Source of the DNA: Bordetella avium | Lineage (GTDB): Bacteria; Pseudomonadota; Gammaproteobacteria; Burkholderiales; Burkholderiaceae_B | Assembly (NCBI RefSeq): GCF_034424645.1 | Contig: NZ_CP139969.1 | Coordinates: 2,604,001 to 2,668,000, forward strand | Reading direction: 5' to 3' | DNA: 64,000 bases | Shown: positions 48,810 to 58,585 of the stretch, in pieces | Layout of the letters: each line of letters begins with the position of its first letter | How positions within the stretch are numbered: the first letter of the stretch is position 1 | Made by a program: the position numbers and the translations under genes | Notes under the pieces: model-generated | The model's input: only the letters and a program-made list of their open reading frames with translations | The model's database searches: none | Told to the model about the DNA's origin: nothing

Positions 48810-49429
48810 GCGAGGCTCTGTTCCAGCGCGTTCATCAAGATATCTTCGTCCAGCACGCCAACCAGGCGGGATGCGCAATACGCCATGCCGCGTGAAAACC
48901 GCGCCGGGGCATATTGCACTGTCAGGGGTATCGGCTCCAGCGCAGCGCCATCCACGCCATGAATGCCGCCCACTTCGTCGACAGGCAGCACCACACGGCG
49001 GGCGCCCTTGCCGAAAATCAGCATCCGGGGAACACAGGCGCGCGCCGGCACAGTCAGGCCGAGCACCTGCGCCAGGGAAAGACAAGGGGTCAAGGTGCCA
49101 CGGATATTGGTCAAACCCAACACCGCCGGGTCGCGTTGATGCGGCAGGCGCTGAATAGGGCGCATGGCCGCAACCTCTTCCAGCGAGCGGCTGGGCAAGG
49201 CCAGCCATTCCGGCCCCACCCGGAAAACCAAAAGCGCCAACGAGGCGCGGCTGGCTGCGCGCAAAGGCGCGGGCGCGGACTCCTGCGGCGGCAGGCTATC
49301 TAGAACCGTGCGCGCAGCGGCAGCGTAAACATCGCAATTACGGCAATGGATGACCTCCGGCAGGCGCTCGCAACGATGGTCTCCCTGCACGCCAATGCGG
49401 TTCCAGCAATCGTTCAGGCGTTTCATCAT
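48806..49429 (-). CDS. wspD: WspD: CheW-like coupling protein
   Basis: This 207-residue protein has an extra N-terminal part (MMKRLNDCWNRIGVQGDHRCERLPEVIHCRNCDV) with conserved cysteines before a CheW domain, from LLVFRVGPEWLALPSRSLEEVA. This matches the WspD subtype rather than WspB. It couples the receptor to WspE. Both ends overlap their neighbours by ATGA, as across the whole operon. Confidence 0.9.
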   Translation of the reverse strand: MMKRLNDCWNRIGVQGDHRCERLPEVIHCRNCDVYAAAARTVLDSLPPQESAPAPLRAASRASLALLVFRVGPEWLALPSRSLEEVAAMRPIQRLPHQRDPAVLGLTNIRGTLTPCLSLAQVLGLTVPARACVPRMLIFGKGARRVVLPVDEVGGIHGVDGAALEPIPLTVQYAPARFSRGMAYCASRLVGVLDEDILMNALEQSLA

Positions 49430-50646
49430 GGCCCCAATCTCCTGGCGCGGGCGCTCAGACGCTCTGACGCCTCTTGCTTGCCTTCGGCATGCAGCAGGGC
49501 TGCAAGCTGCAACATCGCCTGACGATGGGCCGGGTCCAAATACAGGGCCTTGCGGTAGGCATCATGCGCTGCCTCGACCTGCCCGCCGGCATCTTTGATC
49601 AGGCCGCGCAGATACCAAATCCCGGCGCTGGCGCCATGCTTGGCCATAAATGCCTCGCTGGCGGCCCAGGCTTCATCCAGCCGGCCCTGATCGGCCAAGG
49701 CCGCGACGGATTGCAAGGCCGCGTCACGCTGCGCCGCATCAACCGGCGGGGAGGCCGGCGGAGGGACTGGCAGCAGCCGGACGGCCGACGAAAAGGCCGG
49801 AGGACGGGGTGCGGCTTGCGACAAAGCGGCCACTGAGGACCTGTCAGGCGCTCGCCGGGGCCGCAAGGCCGGCATGGGCGCGGGCCTGGCCGAAAAAGCG
49901 AAAGCCCCGGCTCCCGCCAGAGCCGGATAGCCACGCGCGGTCAACAGGCTGGCCTCGGCCGGCCCCACGAAAATGGCGCCATCCGTACTCACCATGCGGG
50001 TCAGTGTGGCCAAAGCCCTCGCCTGCGTCGTGCTGTCGAAATAAATCAGCAGATTGCGGCAGAACAAGACATCGTAGCCAGGCAAGCCAGCCTGCAGCAC
50101 CGGGTCAAACAGATTGCCCTGCATGAATCGCACGCAATTCATGACCGCACGGGACAACTGCCCATGCGCATCGAAATAGCGCAAACGGAAGCCCTGCTCT
50201 CCACCGCGAAAGGCATTGCGGCCATAACGGCCAGCCTGCGCCACAGCAAGCGCACGCTCACTGACATCCACCCCATCGATGCGGAACGCCTCCGGCTTGA
50301 GCCCCGCGTCCAGTAAGGCCATCGCGATGGAATAAGGCTCCTCTCCCGTAGAACAGGGCAGGCTCAGGATGCGCAGTTCGCCACGGTGCCGCAGCGCCAG
50401 GCCAGCCAGCGCCTTGAGGGATTCCGGGTAGCGGAAAAACCAGGTTTCCGGCACCACCACGGCCTCGATAAGCTGCTGCATTTCCTCTTCGCTGCTGAGC
50501 AGCCGGGTCCAATAGCTGGCCTCATCATCCACACCGCTGGCCTGCATGCGCAAGCGCACTGCCCGCGATACGGCCGCCTCGCCGATACAAGCGGTATCCA
50601 AACCGATACGGCGCTTGAGCAGCTCGGGAAAGTCGGGCTGAATCAT
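49426..50646 (-). CDS. wspC: WspC: CheR-like methyltransferase with TPR repeats
   Basis: This 406-residue enzyme has an N-terminal CheR methyltransferase domain with the S-adenosylmethionine loop SLPCSTGEEPYSIAMAL and the NLLIYF motif. A Pro-rich linker (residues about 265-315) leads to TPR-like repeats (AALADQGRLDEAWAASEAFM and EAAHDAYRKALYLDPAHRQAM). It methylates WspA glutamates. It overlaps wspB and wspD by ATGA. Confidence 0.93.
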   Translation of the reverse strand: MIQPDFPELLKRRIGLDTACIGEAAVSRAVRLRMQASGVDDEASYWTRLLSSEEEMQQLIEAVVVPETWFFRYPESLKALAGLALRHRGELRILSLPCSTGEEPYSIAMALLDAGLKPEAFRIDGVDVSERALAVAQAGRYGRNAFRGGEQGFRLRYFDAHGQLSRAVMNCVRFMQGNLFDPVLQAGLPGYDVLFCRNLLIYFDSTTQARALATLTRMVSTDGAIFVGPAEASLLTARGYPALAGAGAFAFSARPAPMPALRPRRAPDRSSVAALSQAAPRPPAFSSAVRLLPVPPPASPPVDAAQRDAALQSVAALADQGRLDEAWAASEAFMAKHGASAGIWYLRGLIKDAGGQVEAAHDAYRKALYLDPAHRQAMLQLAALLHAEGKQEASERLSARARRLGP

Positions 50647-51131
50647 GGCGCGGGCTCCGGGTAAAGCAGGGCTTTGACCTCGTCATCGAGCAGCCTGTCT
50701 AAGTCCGCGCGCTGAATCAAGCCGCGCGCATCGCGAATGACAGGCCCCAGAAAGGGCGCGCCATCCTGGCGTAAACCGCCCGGCTCAAAGCGGTCCGGGT
50801 CTAGCCGCAGGGTATCGGTCACGCCCTCGAGCAACAGACCCAGGAGACGCGCGCTTTCCTGCCCAAAAGGCCGCACGACGACGATACGGGTGCTGGTCAG
50901 GCGGGGCGCAGCGCCTTCGCCTGCCGCAGCGCTGACATCCACCACAGGCAGGGGGTGTCCGCGGTAGTCCAGCAGGCCAAGCACCCAGACTGGCGTGCCA
51001 GGCAATTGCTTGATCGGCGCAGGCCCCAGGACCTCGACCACCAAGGCGCAGTCCAGCGCATAACGGTCGGCGCCGATACGAAATTGCAGGTAGAGACGTT
51101 CGCGCCCATAGCGATCGGCATTGCCGCTCAT
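50643..51131 (-). CDS. wspB: WspB: CheW-like coupling protein
   Basis: This 162-residue single CheW domain starts with YLQFRIGADRYALDCALVVEVL and includes VLGLLDYRGHPLPVVDVSAA. It links WspA and WspE. It starts five bases after the wspA stop and overlaps wspC by ATGA. Confidence 0.92.
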   Translation of the reverse strand: MSGNADRYGRERLYLQFRIGADRYALDCALVVEVLGPAPIKQLPGTPVWVLGLLDYRGHPLPVVDVSAAAGEGAAPRLTSTRIVVVRPFGQESARLLGLLLEGVTDTLRLDPDRFEPGGLRQDGAPFLGPVIRDARGLIQRADLDRLLDDEVKALLYPEPAP

Positions 51132-51136
51132 GCGCG

Positions 51137-52756
51137 CTACACCTTGAAGCGTGCCACACCGCTGCGCAAATCGCTGGCAACGATATTGAGATCATCGATG
51201 GCCTGGGCCGATTGGCGCAGCGACTCGACGGTTTGCTGCGCGGCATCGCCGAGCTGCTGCAGGGCCTGATTAATTTGCTCGGCTCCCACGGCCTGGGTCT
51301 GCATGCCCTCATTGACCATTTGCACGCGTGGCGCAAGCGACTGCACCTGCTGGATGATCTGCGAGAGCTGCTCACCGATTTCCTGCATATCACTCATGCC
51401 GCGCCGCACTTCTTCGGAAAATTTATCCATTCCCATGACACCCGCCGACACCGCCGACTGGATCTCGCGCACGATCTGTTCGATGTCGTGCGTCGCCACG
51501 GCGGTCTGGTCGGCCAGACGGCGAATCTCCGTGGCAACCACGACAAAGCCCCGCCCGTACTCGCCAGCCTTCTCGGCTTCGATGGCGGCATTCAGGGACA
51601 GCAGATTGGTTTGGTCGGCCACCTTGGTGATCGTGGTCACAACCTGATTGATGCTGCCGGCCTTCTCATTAAGCACGGCCAGCTTGCCATTGATCGAACT
51701 CGCCGCGCCGACCACATTGCGCATGGTGTCTTCCATGCGGCCCAGGCCAAGCTGGCCCTGGCCCGCCAATTGGGCGGTTTGTTCGGCAGCGCCCGACACC
51801 TCATCCATCGTGCGCACCAAATCCCGCGAGGTCGCGGCGATCTCGCGCGAGGTGGCCCCGATCTCGGTCGTGGTGGCGGCAACCTCGGAGGCGGTCGCCT
51901 GCTGCTGGCGCGCCGTCGCGGCGATCTCCGTCACCGAGGTCGCAACCTGTACTGCGGAACGCTGGGTGCGCCCCACCAGGCCGGTCAGCTCTTCGACCAT
52001 GCCATTAAAGCCGATCTCGATACTATGGAATTCATCACGCCGCTCCAGCGCCATGCGCTGGGTCAGATCGCCCCCGCTCATGCCAGCCAGCATCCTGACG
52101 ATTTCGCGCACGGGCCGGACAACGGAGCGCAGCAAGAGATAGCCGCAAATCATGGCGACCAAAATGGCAATGCTCAGCCAGATCAGCAGGCTGAACTGCG
52201 CATCGTCGATGGTTTTCTGGATACCCTGGGCAGCCCGATCGGCCTGCGCCTTGTTTTCGGCCACCATGCGCGCCAGCACATCGCGCCCGACACTAAAGGC
52301 CCGGCGCAGATCATTGCGGATGAAGCGCCGCGCCGCATCGGTTCCGGCAAACTCCGGCAACGTTAGCAAACGCTCACGCAGTGCTTTGTAGGCGGCGTAA
52401 TCAAGCAGAAACGCTTTGAATATCTCGCGATCGTCGGCGCGCAGAACGGTCTGGTCATACTGCCGGATGAGCTCATCCAGTGCCCGGTCATGTTCGGGCA
52501 GGGACTGCAAGGCGGCACGGCGCGCCGCCGGATCTTCGCTGTCGTAAGCGTCCTGCAAGGCCACAAAGCCCATAAACCAGGCGGCGCGGATCGAGGTGCT
52601 GTAGTAGATCCCCGGCACCGCGTCCGTATTGATGACGCCCACCTCGTTTTCGATGTGCTCCAGCCGGTTGTAATCCAGCCCGGAGGTCAAACCCATGATG
52701 CCAAGGATGACCAGAAAACTGCCTAACAGACGCTGGCGTAGCGTGAGATTCTTCAT
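51137..52756 (-). CDS. wspA: WspA: methyl-accepting chemotaxis receptor
   Basis: This 539-residue receptor has a first membrane segment at about residues 11-28 ([18 protein letters not shown]), a helical periplasmic domain, a second membrane segment near 190-212 ([22 protein letters not shown]), a HAMP domain ([18 protein letters not shown]) and a long signalling hairpin whose tip includes [26 protein letters not shown]. In the Wsp system this receptor senses surface contact or envelope stress and forms lateral clusters (established knowledge). It is the first gene of the operon. Confidence 0.94.
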   Translation of the reverse strand: MKNLTLRQRLLGSFLVILGIMGLTSGLDYNRLEHIENEVGVINTDAVPGIYYSTSIRAAWFMGFVALQDAYDSEDPAARRAALQSLPEHDRALDELIRQYDQTVLRADDREIFKAFLLDYAAYKALRERLLTLPEFAGTDAARRFIRNDLRRAFSVGRDVLARMVAENKAQADRAAQGIQKTIDDAQFSLLIWLSIAILVAMICGYLLLRSVVRPVREIVRMLAGMSGGDLTQRMALERRDEFHSIEIGFNGMVEELTGLVGRTQRSAVQVATSVTEIAATARQQQATASEVAATTTEIGATSREIAATSRDLVRTMDEVSGAAEQTAQLAGQGQLGLGRMEDTMRNVVGAASSINGKLAVLNEKAGSINQVVTTITKVADQTNLLSLNAAIEAEKAGEYGRGFVVVATEIRRLADQTAVATHDIEQIVREIQSAVSAGVMGMDKFSEEVRRGMSDMQEIGEQLSQIIQQVQSLAPRVQMVNEGMQTQAVGAEQINQALQQLGDAAQQTVESLRQSAQAIDDLNIVASDLRSGVARFKV

Positions 52757-52903
52757 CGGAGACCTTGAAATTCGCCGCAGGATGCGGCGTCATAACAGGG
52801 ATGATTATTGCAGGAGCGCACACAATTAAATGCAACGCCTACTAAATATTTCTCTCCGCTGTTTTGGCGCTTACCCGAGGCAGGCCCCGACAGGGCTTTG
52901 GCG

Positions 52904-53062
52904 TCAGCGGCCGGTATCGGGATAATTGGGCCCGGCGTCGTGGAAACCGCCACTGCTGTAGGGATTGACCGCGCCGGGGTGCGGCGGGCCTGGATGCGCA
53001 AACTGGCCCGAAACGCAGCCGGACAGCAAGGCGGAAAAACAGATCAGGAACAGGGCTTTCAT
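52904..53062 (-). CDS. Small predicted lipoprotein
   Basis: This 52-residue product begins MKALFLICFSALLSGC, with a lipobox LLSGC and lipidated C16. The mature part is short and rich in Pro, Gly and His (FAHPGPPHPGAVNPYSSGG). GGAG lies seven bases before the ATG at 53062, supporting this start over an upstream in-frame ATG at 53197. I recognise no family. It is separated from wspA by 147 bases and may be transcribed alone. Confidence 0.65.
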   Translation of the reverse strand: MKALFLICFSALLSGCVSGQFAHPGPPHPGAVNPYSSGGFHDAGPNYPDTGR

Positions 53063-53183
53063 ACGATTTCTCCGGTACCGGCCGAAGCCCGGCAGCAGGT
53101 GTGGCAAGGGGCAGCGCTGCCCGCAGGGCAGTTTGAGCGGGCTCGCAAGGATTCTATAACGCCATCGAGACAGGCTTAGCGGG

Positions 53184-53837
53184 TTACGAGGCTGCACTCA
53201 AGCGGAAAACCAAGGTGTCCAGTCTGCTGACGCCGCGCTCGGCAAACTTGGGCTCCTTCTCCAGAATGTCACGACGGTCCCATAGATGGGCCTGCTCGCC
53301 AAACAGCGCCTGCACCTCGGCCTCGTCGACCGAGAAAGGCGGGCCTTCCATTTGTGTTTGAGGGTAATCCAGCGTCAGCAACAGCCCGCGGTAGCCGGCC
53401 GGCATCTGTCCATAGACATGGTTAGCATAGGCGCGCCGCATCGTCTCGGGCAGCGCCACCAGGGCGGCGCGGTCATACACACCCAGGCAATCCTTTAGCG
53501 CTGCGTCGTCGAGCTTGAAGATATCGCCGCAGATCAATTCGACACCGTTGGCCGCGTAATGCTGGCCGTAGGCGCTCTCCCACCGGCGTGGGGCCCAACC
53601 CTGTTCGGCGAAAAACTGCTGCACGGCCAGCGACGAAAGCTCGACTCCCAAAACCTCATGGCCCTGTTCGGCCAGCCACACCATGTCCAGCGACTTACCC
53701 GCCAGAGGCACCAGCACGCGCGCGCCAGTCGGCAGTGCCAGGCGGGGCCAGTACTTGGGCAAGAGCGGCGTAACACGGTCTTGATGAAAACCTGTTTTTC
53801 CCTCACGCCAACGATCCAGCCAGAAATCCGCGTCCAT
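53184..53837 (-). CDS. tpm: Thiopurine S-methyltransferase
   Basis: This 217-residue protein is of the bacterial TPMT family, which methylates thiols and, in bacteria, can methylate selenium or tellurium compounds. Characteristic parts are [15 protein letters not shown] at the N-terminus, [27 protein letters not shown] (S-adenosylmethionine site) and the [18 protein letters not shown] segment. Its length matches the family. Neighbouring genes give no hint of the substrate. Confidence 0.93.
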
Positions 53838-54015
53838 GCTCTCCCCTTGTTCAGCGCACCGCGACAGGCGGTGTCAGCGCATTGTAGAGGCCACGCGCGC
53901 CCTTCGATCTCCGGGCCAGCGCAGGCTATTGAGAGGCCTTGATACCGATAGGGCCCGATGAGGCCAGGCGGATCGCGCCGCAGCGACGTTCAGCCCGAGC
54001 ATCATGGATGAATAA

Positions 54016-54045
54016 TTGCTTTTTAAAATTGAAAAATGCAATAAT
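54016..54045 (+). promoter_or_regulatory. Candidate promoter overlapping the aconitase start region
   Basis: TTGCTT at 54016-54021 and AATAAT at 54040-54045 are 18 bases apart in an AT-rich patch. The -10 differs from TATAAT at one base; the -35 is weak. Transcription would begin at about 54052, essentially at the ATG of 54053, so the message may be leaderless. Inference only. Confidence 0.35.
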
Positions 54046-54052
54046 GCCGGGC

Positions 54053-56623
54053 ATGACTACCGCGTCTTTCTCTCCGGCTACGCTGACTGTCGGCAACGAC
54101 CGCTATTTCATCGTCGACCTTCCCGCACTCGATGCCGGCCCCCTGCCAGTCGTGTTACGCCTGCTGCTGGAAAACGCCGTGCGCCATATGCGCGGCGCCG
54201 AACGTGAAGCCGCTGTCGCCGCGCTGCGCGATTGGCTGCGCGCAGGCTGCAGCCATGCCGAGATCGCTTTCCAGCCTGGCCGGGTACTCATGCACGACAC
54301 GACCAGCACTCCTGCCCTGGTCGATATCGCCGCCATGCGCGACGCGCTGGCCGAAGCGGGCGCCGATCCTGCCCGGCTCAACCCCTGCCTGCCGGTGGAC
54401 GTGTCGGTCGATCATTCGCTGGCTGTCAACGCCTATGCCCGCCCCGACGCGGCCCGCCTGAATATCGCGCATGAAATCCGCCTCAACCGCGAGCGCTATC
54501 AGTTCCTGCGTTGGGCCAGCAGCGCGCTAAACGGCGTGCGCATTCACCCGCCGGGCACTGGCATCATGCACACCATCAACCTGGAGCAGCTCGCCACGCT
54601 GGTGCAGATTGAGCTCCGTGAGGGCGAGCCCTGGGCGGTTCCCGACATGATGTTGGGCACCGACAGCCATACGCCGATGATCAACGGCATCGGCGTACTG
54701 GGCTGGGGCGTGGGCGGCCTGGAAGCGCAGACCGTGATGTTCGGCATGCCCACCATGCTGCGCATCCCGGAGGTGATTGGCGTCGAGCTGACCGGCGCCC
54801 TGCCGCCAGGCTCGCTGGCGACCGATCTGGCGCTGACCGTCACCGAACGTCTGCGCGCCATCGGCGTGTCAGGCGAGTTTGTGGAGTTCTTCGGCCCGGG
54901 CGTGTCCGGCCTGTCTGCCGGCACACGGGCCGTCGTCGCCAATATGGCGCCCGAATACGGGGCAAGCACCGCTTATTTCCCGCCCGACGAAGAAGCGCTG
55001 GACTATCTGCGCCAAACCGGCCGCGACGAAAAAGCCCTCACGCTGGCGCGGGCCTATCTGCAACGCAACGGCCTGTGGTTCGATCCGCAGGCCCGGCCGC
55101 GCTACACACAGACCCTGCACATCGCGCTGGAGCAGATCGGCGCCAGCGCAGCCGGGCCGCGCCGGCCACAGGACCGCCTGCCCCTGGCGCGCATCCCACA
55201 GGCCCTGGCAGGTTTTGCCGGGGGGACGGACAATCTGCCCGCCCATCCTGTCGCCATCGCGGCCATCACCAGTTGCACCAACACCAGCGACCCCGCCTTG
55301 CTGATGGCCGCCGGTCTGCTTGCACGCAAGGCCCGCGCGCGCGGGCTGCGCGCCGCCCCCTGGACCAAGACCTCGCTGGCGCCCGGATCGCCGGCCGCCC
55401 TCAGTTATCTAAAACGCGCCGGTTTGCTGGACGACCTGGCCGCTGTCGGTTTTGACATTGTCGGCTTTGGCTGCAGCACTTGCATCGGCAACTCGGGCGC
55501 CTTGCCGGAGCGCATCGAACAAGCCCAGCGCGCTGGCGCGGCTCGCCCAGTCGCCATTTTGTCCGGCAACCGCAACTTCCCGGGCCGCGTACATCCCGAT
55601 TTGGAACTCGGCTTTCTCATGTCGCCGCCCATGGTGATCGCCTACGCCCTGGCTGGTGACGCAGGCCTGGATTTGATGCATGGGCCAATCGGCCGGGATG
55701 GCCAAGGCCAGCCCGTCATGCTGGCCGATCTCTGGCCGGATGAGGCAGACATTCAGGCCTGCTTGAAACAAGGCCTGTCCACCCATGATTTCGCCCATGA
55801 CTTCGCGCAGGCCGCGCGCAATCCCGCCTGGCATGCCTTGCCGGCGCCCGCAGGCGCGCGCTTTCCCTGGGACCCCGCATCCACCATCTTGCGCCGCCCT
55901 CCGTTTGCCGCAAGTGATGCGGGCTGCCTGCTAGGCCATTACACGGCCTATCCCCTCCTGGTGCTGGGCGATGACATCACGACCGACCATATTTCACCTG
56001 CCAGCGCTATCCCGGCCGACAGCCTGGTGGCGGACTATCTTGAAGCATGCGGCGAAAACAGGCATGAGCTGAACGTCTTTGCTTCCCGGCGCGGCAATTG
56101 GGAAGTCATGTTGCGGGCGGCCTTCTACAGCCGCACGCTCAGCAACCACTTGGCGCCCGACGCGCCGGTGGCGCACACCCGGCATCTGCCCAGCGGCGAG
56201 CTCATGCCGATCTGGCAGGCGGCGGCCCGCTATCAGGCGGAGAAACAAAGCGTCGTGCTGGTCGCGGGCGAACGCTATGGCACCGGATCTTCGCGCGACT
56301 GGGCCGCCAAGGGGCAGCGCCTGCTCGGCATCCGCGCCGTGCTGGCGAAGAGCTTTGAGCGCATCCATCGCTCCAATCTGATCGGCATGGGTGTGCTGCC
56401 GCTGCGCCTTCCGGCGAATTGGCCCGGACTTCAGACAGGCGAGCGCGTCGAGATCGATGCGGCCGATATTCAACCGCGCGCCACCGTAGCCGTGCGCATC
56501 TGGCATGCCGATGGAAGCCGCAGCGCCTGCGACGCCACGGCGGCGGTGGAAACCCAGCTCGAATGCGAGCTGCTGCGCGCTGGCGGCGTGATTCCCAGCA
56601 TTCTGCAACGCGCCCTATCCTGA
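54053..56623 (+). CDS. Aconitate hydratase family protein (AcnA/IRP type)
   Basis: The product has about 856 residues. Aconitases interconvert citrate and isocitrate through a [4Fe-4S] cluster. The ligands are visible as C408 in ITSCTNTSDPA and C474 and C477 in GCSTCIGNSG. Swivel-domain motifs GERYGTGSSRDWAAKG and LGDDITTDHISPAS are present. The ATG at 54053 is the likely start, with ATG 54044 as an alternative; neither has a ribosome binding site. The sequence is somewhat shorter than AcnA and lacks prp-cluster neighbours, so it may be a paralogue with altered substrate. A GntR regulator follows. Confidence 0.88.
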   Translation: MTTASFSPATLTVGNDRYFIVDLPALDAGPLPVVLRLLLENAVRHMRGAEREAAVAALRDWLRAGCSHAEIAFQPGRVLMHDTTSTPALVDIAAMRDALAEAGADPARLNPCLPVDVSVDHSLAVNAYARPDAARLNIAHEIRLNRERYQFLRWASSALNGVRIHPPGTGIMHTINLEQLATLVQIELREGEPWAVPDMMLGTDSHTPMINGIGVLGWGVGGLEAQTVMFGMPTMLRIPEVIGVELTGALPPGSLATDLALTVTERLRAIGVSGEFVEFFGPGVSGLSAGTRAVVANMAPEYGASTAYFPPDEEALDYLRQTGRDEKALTLARAYLQRNGLWFDPQARPRYTQTLHIALEQIGASAAGPRRPQDRLPLARIPQALAGFAGGTDNLPAHPVAIAAITSCTNTSDPALLMAAGLLARKARARGLRAAPWTKTSLAPGSPAALSYLKRAGLLDDLAAVGFDIVGFGCSTCIGNSGALPERIEQAQRAGAARPVAILSGNRNFPGRVHPDLELGFLMSPPMVIAYALAGDAGLDLMHGPIGRDGQGQPVMLADLWPDEADIQACLKQGLSTHDFAHDFAQAARNPAWHALPAPAGARFPWDPASTILRRPPFAASDAGCLLGHYTAYPLLVLGDDITTDHISPASAIPADSLVADYLEACGENRHELNVFASRRGNWEVMLRAAFYSRTLSNHLAPDAPVAHTRHLPSGELMPIWQAAARYQAEKQSVVLVAGERYGTGSSRDWAAKGQRLLGIRAVLAKSFERIHRSNLIGMGVLPLRLPANWPGLQTGERVEIDAADIQPRATVAVRIWHADGSRSACDATAAVETQLECELLRAGGVIPSILQRALS

Positions 56624-56711
56624 CGGCGGACCCGCCTGCCAGCCTGGCAGGCCCTGACCGCGATCTCCGGCGCCGCTTCCACGGCGCAGATTCCGGGTTA
56701 AAGTCATCCGC

Positions 56712-57602
56712 ATGAACCCTCCAAACGCCATCGCTGCCCAGATCATTCGCTTGATCCAGACGCAAAGACTGGCGCCGGACGCACACTTGCCCGCCCAGTG
56801 GCTGGCCGACCAATTGCGCGTCTCGCGCACCCCTGTCAACGACGCGCTGCAAGAACTGGCGGCGCAAGGATTGCTCCTGCGGCAACCCAATCGCGGCTAT
56901 TTCGTGACCGCCGCCGCGCACCAGGTAACGCTGAACGCGCCGGCCGCGACCGGCGACCAAGCCTATTTCCGCATCGCTGACGACCTGCTGCGCGGTGATC
57001 TGCCCGACGCCGTGACGGAAGCGCAATTGCGTCAGCGCTATAAGCTGACCGTCGCGCAACTGAATGCCGTGCTTGATCGCATCGCGGCCGAAGGCTGGAT
57101 TTCGCGCCGCCCCGGCTATGGCTGGGAGTTCTCGCCCATGCTGCGCACTCCCGACGCCTTGCTGCAATCCTACCGGCTGCGCCTGGCGCTGGAGCCGGCC
57201 GCCTTGCTCGAACCGGGCTACCGGCTAGACCCGGTAGTGTTGGCCCGTTGCCGGCAGGCCGAGCAGCATCTCCTCGACGGCGGCATAGACAGCGACAGCG
57301 CCGACCAGATTCACGAACGCGGCGTGCGTTTTCATGAATCATTGGTCGAGGCCTCCGGCAATGTGTTCTTCATCGACGCCATCCGCCGTGTGAACCGTGT
57401 GCGCCGCCTGCTGTCCTACCGCTTCATGCGCGACCGTACACGCTACCGCAGCCACTGCGAGCAGCATCTGCACATCCTGGATCTGCTGGAAGCCGGACGT
57501 TGCGGGGCGGCCTCCCGGGCGCTGCGCGAGCATTTGCAGCACACCCTGCGCGGCATCGAACAACTCGCCCCACTCCTGCACGCCGAGACCCTATCGCCAT
57601 GA
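56712..57602 (+). CDS. GntR-family regulator with two tandem winged-helix regions and FCD-like domain
   Basis: This 296-residue protein has the GntR DNA-binding domain at residues 1-70 (LADQLRVSRTPVNDALQELAAQGLLLRQPNRGYFV) followed by a second winged-helix-like stretch at about 88-138 (EAQLRQRYKLTVAQLNAVLDRIAAEGWISRRPGYGWEF). The remainder resembles the helical FCD ligand domain (RYRSHCEQHLHILDLLEAG). It lies 88 bases after the aconitase gene, probably its target, and overlaps the marC stop-start by ATGA. Confidence 0.87.
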   Translation: MNPPNAIAAQIIRLIQTQRLAPDAHLPAQWLADQLRVSRTPVNDALQELAAQGLLLRQPNRGYFVTAAAHQVTLNAPAATGDQAYFRIADDLLRGDLPDAVTEAQLRQRYKLTVAQLNAVLDRIAAEGWISRRPGYGWEFSPMLRTPDALLQSYRLRLALEPAALLEPGYRLDPVVLARCRQAEQHLLDGGIDSDSADQIHERGVRFHESLVEASGNVFFIDAIRRVNRVRRLLSYRFMRDRTRYRSHCEQHLHILDLLEAGRCGAASRALREHLQHTLRGIEQLAPLLHAETLSP

Positions 57603-58294
57603 TCAACGACGTTATCGACCTCTTCAAACTCACCGGACTGGGCCTGACCCTCATGCTGCCGCTGGCCAATCCGCTCACATCCATGACGCTGCTGCTTTCC
57701 TTGAGCGAACACATCCCCTTCCGGGAACGCCAAAAGCAGATTCGCCAGGCAACCTTCTATGTCATTGGCATCATGCTGGTGACCTTCTACGCCGGCACCT
57801 GGATCATGAGCACCTTTGGCATTTCGATCCCGGGGCTGCGCATCGCTGGCGGCTTGATCGTCGCGGCCATCGGTTTCAACATGCTATTTCCGCAGACCAC
57901 CACGGACGATATTCCCGAGGCCGACGCCGCCACCAACATCGCCGAACGCAGCGTGCCCAATATCGCTTTCGTGCCCCTGGCCATGCCGGGCACAGCCGGT
58001 CCGGGCACCATCGCCATGATTGTGAGCGCCACGTCTACCATCCACACCGATCACGAGTATTCGCGCTGGGTGCTTGAGGTCACGCCTATCCTGGTGTTTT
58101 TGCTCTTGGGCCTGCTGTTCTGGGTCTGTCTGCGGTCCGCGGGCCGCATCGTGAAAATCATCGGGCACGATGGCGTGCAGGCGATCTCTCGCGTGATGGG
58201 CTTTTTGCTGGTTTGCATGGGCGTGCAATTCATCATCAATGGGGTGCTCGAAATCGTGACGACCTATCTAAGCAGCCACCCCCACATCGGGTAG
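57599..58294 (+). CDS. MarC family integral membrane protein
   Basis: This 231-residue protein has six hydrophobic helices, of the MarC/YhgN type: LFKLTGLGLTLMLPLANPLTSM at the N-terminus and the central FVPLAMPGTAGPGTIAMIVS. The function of the family is not established, despite the name. The ATG at 57599 overlaps the GntR stop as ATGA, so they are co-translated. Confidence 0.88.
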   Translation: MINDVIDLFKLTGLGLTLMLPLANPLTSMTLLLSLSEHIPFRERQKQIRQATFYVIGIMLVTFYAGTWIMSTFGISIPGLRIAGGLIVAAIGFNMLFPQTTTDDIPEADAATNIAERSVPNIAFVPLAMPGTAGPGTIAMIVSATSTIHTDHEYSRWVLEVTPILVFLLLGLLFWVCLRSAGRIVKIIGHDGVQAISRVMGFLLVCMGVQFIINGVLEIVTTYLSSHPHIG

Positions 58295-58585
58295 TTGGCC
58301 GGCGAGGCAAGCCAGACCCAGCATAGCGGGCTGATGATGAAGCTTGGAGGCGGCGTTTTTTTCGTGCTTCTGGCCGGGAAAGACGCCCGACAAGCTCACC
58401 GCAGCCTGGTTCAAGAGCCAAGCGGCGGCGCTCAGACCGAGCAGCCAGGAATCCGCGTTAAGGCCGCGCTTAGCGGCCTTGCCCGGAAAGCCGTGGTGCA
58501 GACTGCCGCTACGCAAAGACCTAGGTCAGCTGCCCATCCAAACCACAGCATACGGCGCAACTGAGAGCCGCCGCCTCGCAGGACA
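58295..58585. other. 291-base gap after marC with a GC-rich stem-loop
   Basis: No convincing gene is present. AAGGCCGC at 58460-58467 and GCGGCCTT at 58473-58480 form a perfect eight-base-pair stem with a five-base loop and no T-run. Open frames on both strands here lack ribosome binding sites and family features. The gap separates marC from the convergent amidohydrolase gene. Confidence 0.4.

Noticed and set aside
54008..54053. Upstream in-frame ATG codons for the aconitase (53939 and 54008)
   Set aside because: They add basic or low-complexity residues not seen in aconitases and lie in or before the AT-rich promoter-like patch.
58268..58516. 82-codon minus-strand frame with a hydrophobic middle after marC
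   Set aside because: It needs a TTG start without a ribosome binding site and runs into marC; not supported.
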